Part shown: piece after piece, positions 38,514 to 48,140 of the stretch | How positions within the stretch are numbered: the first letter of the stretch is position 1 | Layout of the letters: each line of letters starts with the position of its first letter | Source: Dechloromonas denitrificans | Lineage (GTDB): Bacteria > Pseudomonadota > Gammaproteobacteria > Burkholderiales > Rhodocyclaceae | Assembly: GCF_020510685.1 (NCBI RefSeq) | Contig: NZ_CP075185.1 | Location: 744,001-808,000 of the forward strand | Direction: 5' to 3' | DNA length: 64,000 nt | Program-made: the position numbers and the translations under genes | Notes under the pieces: generated by a model | Seen by the model: the letters and a program-made list of their open reading frames with translations, nothing else | Told to the model about the DNA's origin: nothing | Database searches by the model: none

Positions 38514-39326
38514 CTAGCGGTAGAGATTGATCGTGTCGCGGGTGGCCAGGGCGACCTGGCGGGCAGCGCTGGCATAGTTTTCGTCGTGGCCGGCGAACAG
38601 GATGGCGCGCGACGAATTGATCATCAGGCCGGTGCCGTTGGCCGTCCGGCCGGCCCGCACGGTGGCCTCGATGTCGCCGCCCTGGGCGCCGATGCCCGGG
38701 ACGAGCAGCGGAATGTCGCCGACGATTTCGCGGACGCGGGCGATTTCGGCCGGGAAGGTGGCGCCGACGACCAGCGCGCACTGGCCGTTGCGGTTCCATT
38801 CGGTGGTGACCAGACGGGCGACCCGCTCATAGAGCTTTTCGCCGCCGACATCGAGAAACTGCAGGTCGGAGCCGCCGCTGTTGGAGGTCCGGCAGAGCAG
38901 GATGACGCCTTTCTTCGGGTAGGCCAGATAGGGGGCGACCGAGTCGCGACCCATGTACGGATTGACCGTCACGGCGTCGGCTTGGTAACGCTCGAAGGCT
39001 TCGATGGCGTATTGCTCGGCGGTCGAGCCGATGTCGCCGCGCTTGGCGTCGAGAATGACCGGGATGCCCGGGTGTTTTTTGTGGATATGGGCGATCAGCG
39101 CTTCGAGCTGGCTTTCGGCGCGGCGGGCGGCGAAGTAGGCGATCTGCGGCTTGAAGGCGCAGACGAGGTCGGCGGTGGCATCGACGATGCTGGTGCAGAA
39201 CTCGAAGATGGCGTCTTCCCGGCCTTTCAGGTGGGCGGGGAATTTGGTCGGGTCGGGATCGAGACCGACGCAGAGCAGCGAGTTGTTCTTCCGCCAGGTG
39301 GCGGCGAGCATTTGAGTGAAGGTCAT
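38514..39326 (-). CDS. pyrF: Orotidine 5'-phosphate decarboxylase
   Basis: Converts OMP to UMP, the last step of de novo pyrimidine synthesis. 270 residues of the type 2 (long) form. Family motifs are [31 protein letters not shown] (catalytic Lys/Asp array) and [10 protein letters not shown]. The ATG overlaps the stop of the upstream methyltransferase by 4 bases. It is unusual to see this gene translationally coupled to a DNA methyltransferase. Confidence 0.95.
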   Translation of the reverse strand: MTFTQMLAATWRKNNSLLCVGLDPDPTKFPAHLKGREDAIFEFCTSIVDATADLVCAFKPQIAYFAARRAESQLEALIAHIHKKHPGIPVILDAKRGDIGSTAEQYAIEAFERYQADAVTVNPYMGRDSVAPYLAYPKKGVILLCRTSNSGGSDLQFLDVGGEKLYERVARLVTTEWNRNGQCALVVGATFPAEIARVREIVGDIPLLVPGIGAQGGDIEATVRAGRTANGTGLMINSSRAILFAGHDENYASAARQVALATRDTINLYR

Positions 39327-40507
39327 GCGGCGTCCTTGGCTGTGGCAGACGGGAGAAAACGGGAAAACTTGTCGGGCAGCAGGCAGGTTTGCAGGCTGCG
39401 CTGGGTGAACAGGAATCGACCGTCGCAAACGAAGCCGAGTTCCTGCCAGTCCACTTCCTTGTTCAACATCATCGTGCATTCGATCAGTTCGCGGCGCGGC
39501 AGGCGCTGGTTTTTGGTAAACAGCGCCAGCACCGAGCCGTCGAAACTGTGGCAGTCATGCAGGAAGAAAGGTTCCGCCTGGCGCGTCCGGCCATTGACGT
39601 AGATGCGCGGCAGCAGGTTGATCGGGAAGGCGCGGCCCCACTGCCACCAGTTGCTTTCGTCGAAGGTCCTGACGCGGCGGGCGAGCAGCGCTTCCTTGTG
39701 CTTGTCGAGGTGCGGATGCTTGATGCCGTAGAGCATGCGGCGCGTTTCGCCGGTGTCCACGGTCTTCGAGCAGACGAACTCCATGTTGCCCTTGGCATGC
39801 ATGAAGATGTGATCGGCCCCGGAGACCGCCCCGACCTTGACCGTGAAGACGTCGGAAAAGCGCACGCCGTAATCGTCGCGCAGGAACATCAGTTGCCCGT
39901 CGACTTCGGTAAAGGTCCGGCCGTCGACCATCTGCCGGTCGAAGCGGCCCTTCTCGAAACGGAAGATGCAGCAGTTCGGGGTTGCCCCATCGAATACCCG
40001 CACGTCGCCGGTCTCAAAGAAGTGCGTGATGCTGCCCTGCCGGTAGAGCCAGGCATTGAGCTTCTTGGCGGCGGTCAGCTTGATGAATTCGCGCGGCACG
40101 ATGAAGACCAGTTCGCCACCCGGCTTGAGGTGGCGGATGCTCTTCTCGATGAAGAACAGGAACAGGTTGCTGCGCGCATCGAACAGCTCGGAGTTGAGCT
40201 GTTTCTTGGTCGCCGCCGCGACGTCCTGGTAGCGCACGTAGGGCGGGTTGCCGACGATGGTGTCGAACTGCTCGCTGAGCGGGTAGGCGAAGAAGTCGCC
40301 GAGGCTGGCGCCGGGCGGTGCGACGCGGGGGTCGATTTCGATGCCGACGCTGTCCGGGTGGCGCGCCCGCAGGTGCTGAAAGAACGCGCCGTCGCCGGCC
40401 GACGGCTCGAGCGCCCGACCGGAATTCCGGCACAGGTCGAGCATGAAGGCGACGACCTTGGGCGGCGTGAATACCTGGCCGAGCTGGGCGACGTCACGGG
40501 CCGTCAT
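39323..40507 (-). CDS. Adenine-specific DNA methyltransferase, orphan
   Basis: 394 residues. SAM-binding motif I PSAGDG (35-40) and catalytic motif IV NPPY (87-90) mark an N6-adenine methyltransferase of the HsdM/Eco57I-like group; [15 protein letters not shown] is the usual lead-in. The C-terminal 200 residues probably hold target recognition. No endonuclease gene is adjacent, so it may act in regulation, as a relic of a restriction system, or on non-DNA substrate. Coupled to pyrF by 4 bases. Confidence 0.85.
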   Translation of the reverse strand: MTARDVAQLGQVFTPPKVVAFMLDLCRNSGRALEPSAGDGAFFQHLRARHPDSVGIEIDPRVAPPGASLGDFFAYPLSEQFDTIVGNPPYVRYQDVAAATKKQLNSELFDARSNLFLFFIEKSIRHLKPGGELVFIVPREFIKLTAAKKLNAWLYRQGSITHFFETGDVRVFDGATPNCCIFRFEKGRFDRQMVDGRTFTEVDGQLMFLRDDYGVRFSDVFTVKVGAVSGADHIFMHAKGNMEFVCSKTVDTGETRRMLYGIKHPHLDKHKEALLARRVRTFDESNWWQWGRAFPINLLPRIYVNGRTRQAEPFFLHDCHSFDGSVLALFTKNQRLPRRELIECTMMLNKEVDWQELGFVCDGRFLFTQRSLQTCLLPDKFSRFLPSATAKDAA

Positions 40508-40511
40508 CGCT

Positions 40512-41096
40512 TCAGAAACCGCTGCCCGGCTGGGCGAGAAAATCCGTCTCTTCCGGCGTCGACGCGCGGCCAAGCGCGGCATTGCGGTGCGGGAAGCGGC
40601 CGAAGCGGGCGATGATCCGGTGGTGCCGTTGGGCGTAGTCGAGAAATCCCTCATTGCCGGGATGTTCGGCCGCCAGCGCCGCGAACAAGGCCAGCGAACG
40701 CTGCTGGTCGGGCAAGGACTCGCTGTGTTCGAACGGCAGATAGACGAACAGCCTTTCGACGGCGCTCAGCTTGCTGTCCCAGCCGTTGTCGAGCGCCGTG
40801 TTGGCAAGCTGCAGCGCCCGCGCGTCGCCGGCAAAAGCTCTTGCCGCGCCGCGAAAAATATTGCGCGGGAACTGATCGAGCAGGATGAGCAGGGCCAGCA
40901 GACCGTGCGGCTCGTCTGCCCAGTCGGCCAGCCGGCCCGCCAGCGCCGCTTCGACGCTGGCCAGGAAGCGGTGACGAATGGCGGCGTCGAAAGCCTCGTC
41001 CTTGCCAAACCATTCGCTGCGCGGCCGGCCATGCCCCGGTTCTCCCGGCCGACCGAACCAGAAAGCGAGGATGTCGGCGGGCGCGACGCTGTTCAT
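40512..41096 (-). CDS. DUF924 family protein
   Basis: 194 residues. The pattern ILAFWFG ... EWFGKDEAFD ... LLALLILLDQFPRNIFRG ... FEHSE ... HHRIIARFGRFPHRNAALGR is the full signature of DUF924, a helical TPR-like family of unknown biochemical role. It shares one base with the glnS stop (TGATG) and lies 4 bases before the methyltransferase gene. Confidence 0.9.
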   Translation of the reverse strand: MNSVAPADILAFWFGRPGEPGHGRPRSEWFGKDEAFDAAIRHRFLASVEAALAGRLADWADEPHGLLALLILLDQFPRNIFRGAARAFAGDARALQLANTALDNGWDSKLSAVERLFVYLPFEHSESLPDQQRSLALFAALAAEHPGNEGFLDYAQRHHRIIARFGRFPHRNAALGRASTPEETDFLAQPGSGF

Positions 41097-42895
41097 CAGC
41101 CGGCCTTGCCCCAGGAGTCCTTGAGGGTGACGGCGCGGTTGAACACCGGCTGGCCATCCTTGGAGTCCACGCGGTCGGCGACGAAGTAGCCGTGGCGTTC
41201 GAACTGGAAACGCTCCTCCGGTTTGGCATCGCGCAGGCAGGGTTCGAGCTGGGCGGTGATCGACTGGCGGGAGTTCGGGTTGAGGTCGTCGAGGAAGTTG
41301 CGTTCGAGTTCGGGCGCATCCCCTTCGCGTCGGGCGCCGGGGGCGGCGACGCTGAACAGCCGGTCGTAGAGGCGGATTTCGGCGGCGTAGGACTGGGCGG
41401 CGGAGACCCAGTGCAGGTTGCCCTTGACCTTGACGCTGTCGGCGCCCGGCGTGCCGGACTTGGTTTCCGGCAGGTATTCGCAATGCACGGCGACGACCTT
41501 GCCGTTCGCGTCCTTGTCGCAGCCGATGCACTTGACGACATAGCCGTAGCGCAGGCGGGCCATGTTGCCGGGGAACAGGCGACGGTAGCCCTTGCTCGGG
41601 ACTTCCATGAAGTCTTCGCCTTCGATCCACAGCTCGCGGCTGAAGGGCACGGCGCGCTGGCCGAGTTCCGGATGCAGCGGGTGGTTCGGCGCGAAGCATT
41701 CCTCGACCTGACCGGCCGGGTAGTTGTCGATGATCAGCTTGACCGGGTCGAGCACGGCGATGCGGCGCTGGTCGGATTCGTTCATCACTTCGCGCATGGC
41801 GTCTTCGAACAGCGCGTAGTCGATCAGCGAGTCGTGCTTGGAGACGCCGATGCGCTCGGCGAACAGCCGGAAACCTTCGGCCGAATAGCCGCGCCGGCGG
41901 GCGCCGACCAGGGTCGGCAGGCGTGGGTCGTCCCAGCCGCTGACGTGCTTTTCGTCAACCAGCTGGATCAGCTTGCGCTTGGAGAGCACGACGTAGGTCA
42001 GGTTAAGCCGCGAGAATTCGATCTGTTGCGGCAGCGGGCGCTGCAGCAGGCCGCCTTCGGCCAGGCGTTCGAGCAGCCAGTCGTAGAACGGCCGCTGATC
42101 CTCGAACTCCAGCGTGCAGATCGAGTGGGTGATGCATTCCAGCGCATCCTCGATCGGGTGGGCGAAGGTGTACATCGGATAGACGCACCACTTGTCGCCG
42201 GTGTTGTGGTGGGTGGCGTGGCGGATGCGGTAGATCGCCGGGTCGCGCAGGTTGATGTTGGGCGCGCTCATGTCGATCTTGGCGCGCAGGATATGGGCGC
42301 CGTCGGGGAATTCGCCGGCCTGCATGCGCTTGAACAGGGCCATGTTTTCCTCGACGCTGCGCGTCCGGAACGGCGAATCCTTGCCGGCTCCGGTCAGCGT
42401 GCCGCGATTGGCGCGCATTTCGTCGGCCGACTGGCTGTCCACGTAGGCATGGCCGGCCGAAATCAGGTATTCGGCAAAGGCGGCCATCCAGTCGAAGTAG
42501 TTGGAGGCGTAGTAGAGATTGGTTTCACCGGCGCTCTCCCAGGAGCAGCCGAGCCATTTCACCGCATCGACGATGGAGTCGACGTATTCCTGGTCTTCCT
42601 TCTCCGGGTTGGTGTCGTCGAAACGCAGGTGGCAGCGGCCGCCATACTGCTGGGCGAGGCCGAAATTGAGGAGGATCGACTTGGCGTGGCCGAAATGCAG
42701 GTAGCCGTTCGGCTCGGGCGGGAAACGGGTGCGGATCTTGGCCGGGTCGAGCGGACCGCTGGCCTGGTCGGCGGCGGTGCCGGGCTGGCCGGCCCAATGG
42801 CGCTTGGCGTGCTTGCCGGCGGCAAGGTCGGCTTCGACGATGTTCTTGATGAAATTGGCGGCGGGAGCGACTTCGGGTTTGTTGGGGCTACTCAC
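41096..42895 (-). CDS. glnS: Glutaminyl-tRNA synthetase
   Basis: Attaches Gln to tRNA-Gln with ATP. 599 residues of a class I synthetase with HFGH (67-70, in PEPNGYLHFGHAKS), a KMSKS-like VLSKRKL, and the C-terminal anticodon-binding barrels. The GTG at 42895 has AGAGG 8 bases upstream; a TTG at 42916 would add 7 residues. It heads a chain glnS-DUF924-methyltransferase-pyrF and probably beyond. Confidence 0.95.
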   Translation of the reverse strand: MSSPNKPEVAPAANFIKNIVEADLAAGKHAKRHWAGQPGTAADQASGPLDPAKIRTRFPPEPNGYLHFGHAKSILLNFGLAQQYGGRCHLRFDDTNPEKEDQEYVDSIVDAVKWLGCSWESAGETNLYYASNYFDWMAAFAEYLISAGHAYVDSQSADEMRANRGTLTGAGKDSPFRTRSVEENMALFKRMQAGEFPDGAHILRAKIDMSAPNINLRDPAIYRIRHATHHNTGDKWCVYPMYTFAHPIEDALECITHSICTLEFEDQRPFYDWLLERLAEGGLLQRPLPQQIEFSRLNLTYVVLSKRKLIQLVDEKHVSGWDDPRLPTLVGARRRGYSAEGFRLFAERIGVSKHDSLIDYALFEDAMREVMNESDQRRIAVLDPVKLIIDNYPAGQVEECFAPNHPLHPELGQRAVPFSRELWIEGEDFMEVPSKGYRRLFPGNMARLRYGYVVKCIGCDKDANGKVVAVHCEYLPETKSGTPGADSVKVKGNLHWVSAAQSYAAEIRLYDRLFSVAAPGARREGDAPELERNFLDDLNPNSRQSITAQLEPCLRDAKPEERFQFERHGYFVADRVDSKDGQPVFNRAVTLKDSWGKAG

Positions 42896-42953
42896 GGGGG
42901 AAACCTCTGATTTCAATCCCGCTATTTTAACCGGCAGAGGCCGCCTGGCCGCG

Positions 42954-42988
42954 AAAAATGCCCCCCGCCGTCGCGGAGGGCGGCCGCT
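42954..42988 (-). terminator. Probable terminator of the chemoreceptor gene
   Basis: On the minus strand, a GC-rich stem (CCGCC with GGCGG and flanking pairs) is followed by ATTTTT. It lies a few bases past the chemoreceptor stop and before glnS. Confidence 0.4.
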
Positions 42989-42991
42989 ATT

Positions 42992-44620
42992 TTAGAGCCG
43001 GAAGCGTTCCGTCGCGGTTTTCAGGGCTTGCGCCGTGCCGAGCAGGGCCTGCGCGGCACGGGCCGTGATGCTCATGCTCTCGCCGGTATGTTCGACTTGG
43101 TTGGCGATGCGTTCGACCTGCTGGGCCAGCGCGGTACTCGCCTCGCTCTGCTCGCGGGTCGAGGCGGCGACTTCGCGAACCAGTCCCTGGGCCGAGCGCG
43201 AGCCTTCGGCAATGCGCTGTAGCAGGTCGGTCGTCTGGCAGGCGGTGGACCGCGCCTTGTCGGCTTCCGGCAGTGCGGCATCCATGATTTTCGCGGTATT
43301 CAGCGTTTCGTTCTGGATCCGTTCGACGACCCCGGAAATTTCGACGGTGGCCTTTTCGGTGCGCTCGGCGAGAACGCGTACCTCGTCGGCCACCACCGCG
43401 AAGCCGCGGCCCTGCTCGCCGGCCCGGGCGGCTTCGATGGCGGCGTTCAGCGCCAGCAGGTTGGTCTGGCCGGCAATGTCCTTGATCACCGAGGCAATGC
43501 GGGCGACTTCCTGGGTATTGGTGGAGAGCATGCGCACCTGCTCGGCCGCTTTTGCCACCGTGCCGGCCATTGCCGCGATATCGTCGGCCACCGTCTTGAC
43601 GCTGCTTTCGCCCTGAATGGCGAGGTCGGCGGCGCCGCTGGCAAAACGGTCGGTCTCGTCGGCATTCTGGGAAACGTGGGTGATCGAGACGGTCAGCTCC
43701 TCCATGGCGGCGGCCATGGCCTGGGTGGACTCGGTTTCGGCGTCCGCCGCCTGGGCGACTTCGGCCGAGGTATCGGCGATTTGGCGGGCCGAGGTGGTGA
43801 CCTGGCCGGCGCCCTGGGCGATTTCACTCATCATCGTGCGCAGCGCGGCGACCAGGTGGGCGAGCTCGCCGAGCAGGCTTTCCCGGGCGGGTGAACCGAG
43901 CGAAACCGTCAGGTCGCCGGCGGCGACCTTGTTCATCGCGGCCAGTGCAGCGGCCGGTTCGCCGCCGATCTGAGCGAGAATCCGGCGGGCGATCCACCAG
44001 GCGACGGCGCCGACGCTGAGCAGAATCAGCGCGATGACGATGGCGGCAATGCGTACCTGCTGGTAGAACAGGGCGTCCAGGTCGTCGATATAGAGACCGG
44101 TGCCGATCACCCAGTCCCAGGGGGCGAAATGCGCGACGCGCTGGAGTTTCGGCACCATCGCTTCGCTGCCCGGCTTGGCCGTCTGGGTCTCCGTGAAGCC
44201 GGTTTTGTCGAGCGCTGCGTTGACCAGGGCGCGGACGGTGTAGGCACCGCTCTTGTCCTGGCGGTCCCAGTGCGGCTTATCGACGTATTCGGGACGGATC
44301 GGGTGCATGATCCCGATGCCCTTGCTGTCGTAAATATAGAAATACTCGTTGCCCTGGTAGCGCATGTTGCGCAGGACATCCTTGGCTAGTTTCTGGGCCT
44401 GTTCGCGGCTCAGTTCGCCGCGGCTTTCCTGTTCCTGAAAGCCCTTGGCGGTCGTTACGGCGATGTCGACGGCGGTTTGCAGCATCGCCTTGCGGTCGTC
44501 CAGCAATTGCCCGCGCAGATGGACGATTTGAAAGGCGCCGAGAACGAGCAGCCCGAGCAGGGCGACCAGCACCGACAGGGTCAAGCGGCCCTTCAGACTC
44601 CGAAAATTGAGCAGTCCCAT
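42992..44620 (-). CDS. Methyl-accepting chemotaxis protein with single Cache domain
   Basis: 542 residues. TM1 is near 15-32; the periplasmic Cache domain carries [16 protein letters not shown] and [17 protein letters not shown], typical of sCache_2 sensors for small organic acids. TM2 lies near 190-210, then HAMP, then the signalling hairpin with the conserved tip [18 protein letters not shown]. It is monocistronic and diverges from crcB. The ligand is not identifiable. Confidence 0.93.
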   Translation of the reverse strand: MGLLNFRSLKGRLTLSVLVALLGLLVLGAFQIVHLRGQLLDDRKAMLQTAVDIAVTTAKGFQEQESRGELSREQAQKLAKDVLRNMRYQGNEYFYIYDSKGIGIMHPIRPEYVDKPHWDRQDKSGAYTVRALVNAALDKTGFTETQTAKPGSEAMVPKLQRVAHFAPWDWVIGTGLYIDDLDALFYQQVRIAAIVIALILLSVGAVAWWIARRILAQIGGEPAAALAAMNKVAAGDLTVSLGSPARESLLGELAHLVAALRTMMSEIAQGAGQVTTSARQIADTSAEVAQAADAETESTQAMAAAMEELTVSITHVSQNADETDRFASGAADLAIQGESSVKTVADDIAAMAGTVAKAAEQVRMLSTNTQEVARIASVIKDIAGQTNLLALNAAIEAARAGEQGRGFAVVADEVRVLAERTEKATVEISGVVERIQNETLNTAKIMDAALPEADKARSTACQTTDLLQRIAEGSRSAQGLVREVAASTREQSEASTALAQQVERIANQVEHTGESMSITARAAQALLGTAQALKTATERFRL

Positions 44621-44766
44621 ATTTCCTCCTGGTGTTGTTGATTGCGGCCATTTACGTTTGTTGGCCGCTGTTGTATTTATTTGGCAAGCGTCAGGCAGAC
44701 TAGTCTCAGCGGGTAGCGATGTCCAGCTTTGGCGGGCGCCATGGCAAACGGCTACAATCGCTGCCC

Positions 44767-45174
44767 ATGAGCCTGCTGCACAACTTCACCTTTCTCAACT
44801 TTTTCGTGGTCGGCGCCGGCGCCGCGCTCGGCGCGTGGGTGCGCTGGTTGCTCGGCATGGCCTTGAACCCGCTGTTCATCACTTTGCCGCTCGGCACGCT
44901 GGCCGCCAACCTGCTCGGCGGCTATCTGGTCGGCATTGCCGTCGGTCTGTTTCACCTCAACGCGCACTTCCCGCTGGCCTGGAAGCTGTTCGCGATTACC
45001 GGCTTTCTCGGTGGCCTGACCACCTTCTCGACCTTTTCCGCCGAAGTGGTTGAACGCCTGCTGGCCGGCCAGCCGGCCTGGGCGATCGGCCTCGCTTCGG
45101 TGCATCTGGCCGGTTCGCTGACGGCAACCTACCTTGGCTTGCTGACCGTCGGCGCGACGCGTATCTGGTCCTAG
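44767..45174 (+). CDS. crcB: Fluoride ion channel CrcB/Fluc
   Basis: 135 residues with four membrane segments; works as an antiparallel dimer that lets fluoride out of the cell. [15 protein letters not shown] and [15 protein letters not shown] are the family signatures, the second lining the pore. The ATG at 44767 is chosen because upstream sequence lacks the family pattern. I looked for a fluoride riboswitch in the 146 bases before it and saw none. The stop overlaps the opposing ankyrin gene. Confidence 0.93.
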   Translation: MSLLHNFTFLNFFVVGAGAALGAWVRWLLGMALNPLFITLPLGTLAANLLGGYLVGIAVGLFHLNAHFPLAWKLFAITGFLGGLTTFSTFSAEVVERLLAGQPAWAIGLASVHLAGSLTATYLGLLTVGATRIWS

Positions 45175-45611
45175 GCCGCTTTTTTCAGCAGCTTCAGGCA
45201 TTCCAGCGAGGCCGCCAGATCGAGTGCGGTGAAGTCGTCGAAATTCTTCAGTTTGGCGTTGGCTCCTTTTTCGAGCAGCAGTTTGACCAGATCGGGCTTG
45301 CTGTTCGAGGCGACGTACATCAGGCAGGTGGCGCCGTTGCCGTTCTGGTTGTCGATGGCGATGCCGGCCGCGATCAGTTGCTCGATCAGCTCGTGGTCGC
45401 CGTTGTAGCAGGCCAGCCACAGCGCATTGCAGCCGTCGGCATTGAGCGCTTCGAGATCGACGCCGTGGGCCAGCAACTCGTCGACGATATCCCGCCGGCC
45501 GAGCTTGGCGGCCCGCATCAGCGGCGTGAACCGGCCGTCGGCCTGCGCCGCGGAGAGATCGTCGGACGGGAAGGCGTGTTCTTCGAGGAAAGCGGCGAGG
45601 CAGGGGGTCAT
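45171..45611 (-). CDS. Ankyrin-repeat protein
   Basis: 146 residues with about four ankyrin repeats, for example DGRFTPLMRAAKLGRRDIVDELLAHGV and GCNALWLACYNGDHELIEQLIAAG. It lacks a signal peptide, so probably a cytoplasmic binding protein. The start overlaps the stop of the SagB-like gene by 4 bases, suggesting the two work together. The partner is unknown. Confidence 0.88.
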   Translation of the reverse strand: MTPCLAAFLEEHAFPSDDLSAAQADGRFTPLMRAAKLGRRDIVDELLAHGVDLEALNADGCNALWLACYNGDHELIEQLIAAGIAIDNQNGNGATCLMYVASNSKPDLVKLLLEKGANAKLKNFDDFTALDLAASLECLKLLKKAA

Positions 45612-47314
45612 CGGTGGTCCTTCTGGCGTTGGGGGTAGGGTGGTCCGGTTTCAATCCGGGCATCGTTGATCGGCGTGCCGACCGTGAAGTGATAGACGCT
45701 TTGATAGCGGTTGCCGCTCAGGCCGAAGGCTTGATGCACCGGGTCGTCGAAGAAGCAGCCGATGCCGGTGCCGCGCACCCCGGCTGCTTCGGCTTCGAGG
45801 TAGAGCACCTGGCCGACCAGGCCGGCTTCGCGCAACAACTCCCGGTAGCCGTGACCGTCGCCCGTGGCGTCGGCGAATTCGCCGAGCATGCCGAGCGAGA
45901 AGGCGCTGGTCGCCGCGATGTCCTGGTGGCAGGACAGCGAGCGGGCCAGGCGCTGCAGTTCCTGCAGGTTCATCTCGGCCAGCTGGATCAGGCCAAGGTG
46001 GGCCGGACAGTCCTGGTCGAAGTCGGCCACCGCCCGGCGCCCGGCAAAGCGCTCGTCGGCCGGGGCCAGCGCGGCGGCCAGGTCGGGAGCTGCCTCAGGA
46101 TTGCGCGGCAGCAGGTAGAGGCCGCTCGGCAGGCCATCGACACGCAGCACGAAGAGCAGCAGGTGAATGCGCGGCGGCGTCGGGTGGGCCGGCCATGGCG
46201 CCTGCGGGCGCGGCAGCAGGGCGTCGAGCAGGCGATAGAAACTGGCTTTGGCCAGGCTGCACTTGGGGTCGAAACGCTGGGCGCTGCGCCGCTGGCGGAT
46301 CAATTGCGCCGTACCGGCCGCTGTTACGGGCGGCGGCAGGGCCGGTCGGGGCGGAAATTCCGCGATAGCCGGCGGCGAGATGGCTTCGCCGCTGGCCGCG
46401 GCGACCTGATCGATGGCCGGCCAGCGATAGCCGGGGCTGGCGTCGATCCGGCTCGGCTGGCCCTGCCAGTCGGCGCTGTCCAGCCAACTGGCGAGCGCCG
46501 CGCCAAGCGGCGGCAAGGACAGGCCGGGGCCGCGCACGGCGAGCAGTATTTCCGGCTCTTCCGTTTCGGTAAAGGCGTAGCGCGACGGCGGGAAATCGGC
46601 GGGGCGGTCCAGTCCCAGGCAATGCGCCAGTTGTCCGGCGACCAGCGGCAGCGGGCGAATCTCCCAGCCGAGCAGGGCGGCGGCGTAGGCCAGCGCTCCG
46701 ACCGCGTGGCCGACATCGAGCTGGCAGTAGCGAAAGGCGCGTTCACCGTATTTCCAGGCCTCGCGCCACATCACGCTGCTCAGGCCGACGGCCAGCCAGG
46801 GCGCGGCCAGCCCAGGCGGCTTCAGGGCGCGGCCTTCGAGGGCATGGTTTTCCGGGTCGTAGTGCTGCAAGCCGCTGGCGATCCCGGCGATGCCGTCGCT
46901 CAACAGCCAGGCTTCGACCGGGTGCAGGTTGCCGGACGACGGGTTGCAGCGCAGCGCCCAGCGGCTCGGGCCCCAGGTTTTCCAGGCCGAAAGGCCGAAA
47001 GCCAGTTCGAGCAGGGCGCCGACACTGTGCAGGTCGGGGGCGACCGGGCTTGCCGGCGGCTCCGTCAGTTGGCCGTAGGGGCGTTCAAAGCGTTCGGCGG
47101 CGAGCGGTAACTCGCTCAGCGGCGCCCCGGCATAGTGGCGGAAGGCGGCCGGCTGGGCGTCCCAGTCGAGCTGGCCGGGGCCTTCGGCATAAGCCTCGAA
47201 GCGGTGCTTGGTGCGGGCGTGATAGGCGCGGACGACGGCGGCGCCAGCGGCGTTGGTTTGTGGGGTATCCGACACGGTTGGGGGGCTTTCTGCTGTTTGG
47301 CTGTTGTTGAGCAA
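45608..47314 (-). CDS. Double-domain SagB/ThcOx-type nitroreductase-fold dehydrogenase
   Basis: 568 residues with two nitroreductase-fold halves in one chain. The first has RCNPSSGNLHPVEAWLL and the second RRSAQRFDPKCSLAKASFYRLLD, then GLYLLPRN and GIGCFFDDPVHQAFGL at the end. SagB/ThcOx enzymes oxidise azolines in peptide natural products with FMN, but no precursor peptide or cyclodehydratase is present here. The start is uncertain: TTG 47314 or GTG 47275, neither with a strong ribosome site. Confidence 0.82.
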   Translation of the reverse strand: MLNNSQTAESPPTVSDTPQTNAAGAAVVRAYHARTKHRFEAYAEGPGQLDWDAQPAAFRHYAGAPLSELPLAAERFERPYGQLTEPPASPVAPDLHSVGALLELAFGLSAWKTWGPSRWALRCNPSSGNLHPVEAWLLSDGIAGIASGLQHYDPENHALEGRALKPPGLAAPWLAVGLSSVMWREAWKYGERAFRYCQLDVGHAVGALAYAAALLGWEIRPLPLVAGQLAHCLGLDRPADFPPSRYAFTETEEPEILLAVRGPGLSLPPLGAALASWLDSADWQGQPSRIDASPGYRWPAIDQVAAASGEAISPPAIAEFPPRPALPPPVTAAGTAQLIRQRRSAQRFDPKCSLAKASFYRLLDALLPRPQAPWPAHPTPPRIHLLLFVLRVDGLPSGLYLLPRNPEAAPDLAAALAPADERFAGRRAVADFDQDCPAHLGLIQLAEMNLQELQRLARSLSCHQDIAATSAFSLGMLGEFADATGDGHGYRELLREAGLVGQVLYLEAEAAGVRGTGIGCFFDDPVHQAFGLSGNRYQSVYHFTVGTPINDARIETGPPYPQRQKDHR

Positions 47315-47405
47315 GGCCTGTGCCCGTTATAAATCATGGGCTTGGCTGGGTTGGCACTATCTCTGCGAGAAGGTTCAAACCCCAACCCAACCGAGGAGCA
47401 AACCG

Positions 47406-48140
47406 ATGGAACAATCCACACCTCCGATTACCCGCGAAGCCGCGCTGCGCGTGGCGCTGGCGGCCCGTGCCATGCCCAAGGTGAGCCTGCCGGCACTGAT
47501 CGAATTGTTGCAACGCCAGCTCGGCGAACAGATCGACGAGGACAACTTGCGCCGGGTGACGGTGACCCAGTTGAAAACCGGTTTTGCCAGTGCCGACGGC
47601 GAAGAGGATGGCGAAGATATCGGCATCGGTCTCGAGGCGATGAAGCTGGCGGTGCGCATCCTGTGGGGCGAAACGCAGGGTGACGACTCGCTGCCGAAGA
47701 TCGAGCCATATAACGACGGCGACCTGCCCGGCTCGCTCCGGGTGGCCATTGCCTCGGATGGCGGCGACAAGCTGAGCGGCCATTTCGGCTCGTGCATCCG
47801 CTATCTGGTCTATCAGGTGTCGCCGACGGCGAGCCGGCTGGTCGATATCCGCGATGCGGTCGAGGCCGATCTGGCCGAGGACCGCAACCAGTGGCGTTGC
47901 CAGTTGATCAAGGACTGCCACGTGGTCTATGTCGTCTCGATCGGCGGACCGGCGGCGGCCAAGGTGATCCGCGCCGATATCTTTCCGATCAAGCTGCCGG
48001 ACGGCGGGCCGGCCGACCAGGTGATCGGCCGCTTTCAGCAGGCCATGGCCGAATCGCCACCGCCCTGGTTGCTGAAGATTCTCGGCGTGGCGGCCGAGAA
48101 TCGTCTGAAAAACTACAACGCGGCGACGGTCGACGACTAG
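47406..48140 (+). CDS. NafY/NifX-type FeMo-cofactor-binding protein, orphan
   Basis: 244 residues. The C-terminal half matches the dinitrogenase iron-molybdenum cofactor domain (LRVAIASDGGDKLSGHFGSCIRYLVYQV, then CHVVYVVSIGGPAAAKVIRADIFPI). The N-terminal helical part (PKVSLPALIELLQRQLGEQ) resembles the NafY N-domain. Such proteins hold FeMo-co or its precursor during nitrogenase assembly. No other nif gene is in the window. The ATG at 47406 has GAGGAG upstream. Confidence 0.83.
   Translation: MEQSTPPITREAALRVALAARAMPKVSLPALIELLQRQLGEQIDEDNLRRVTVTQLKTGFASADGEEDGEDIGIGLEAMKLAVRILWGETQGDDSLPKIEPYNDGDLPGSLRVAIASDGGDKLSGHFGSCIRYLVYQVSPTASRLVDIRDAVEADLAEDRNQWRCQLIKDCHVVYVVSIGGPAAAKVIRADIFPIKLPDGGPADQVIGRFQQAMAESPPPWLLKILGVAAENRLKNYNAATVDD

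Noticed and set aside
44621..44766. Fluoride riboswitch upstream of crcB
   Set aside because: I looked for the conserved pseudoknot elements and did not find them; only a TACAAT-like -10 box at 44753 is visible, too near the start for a long leader.
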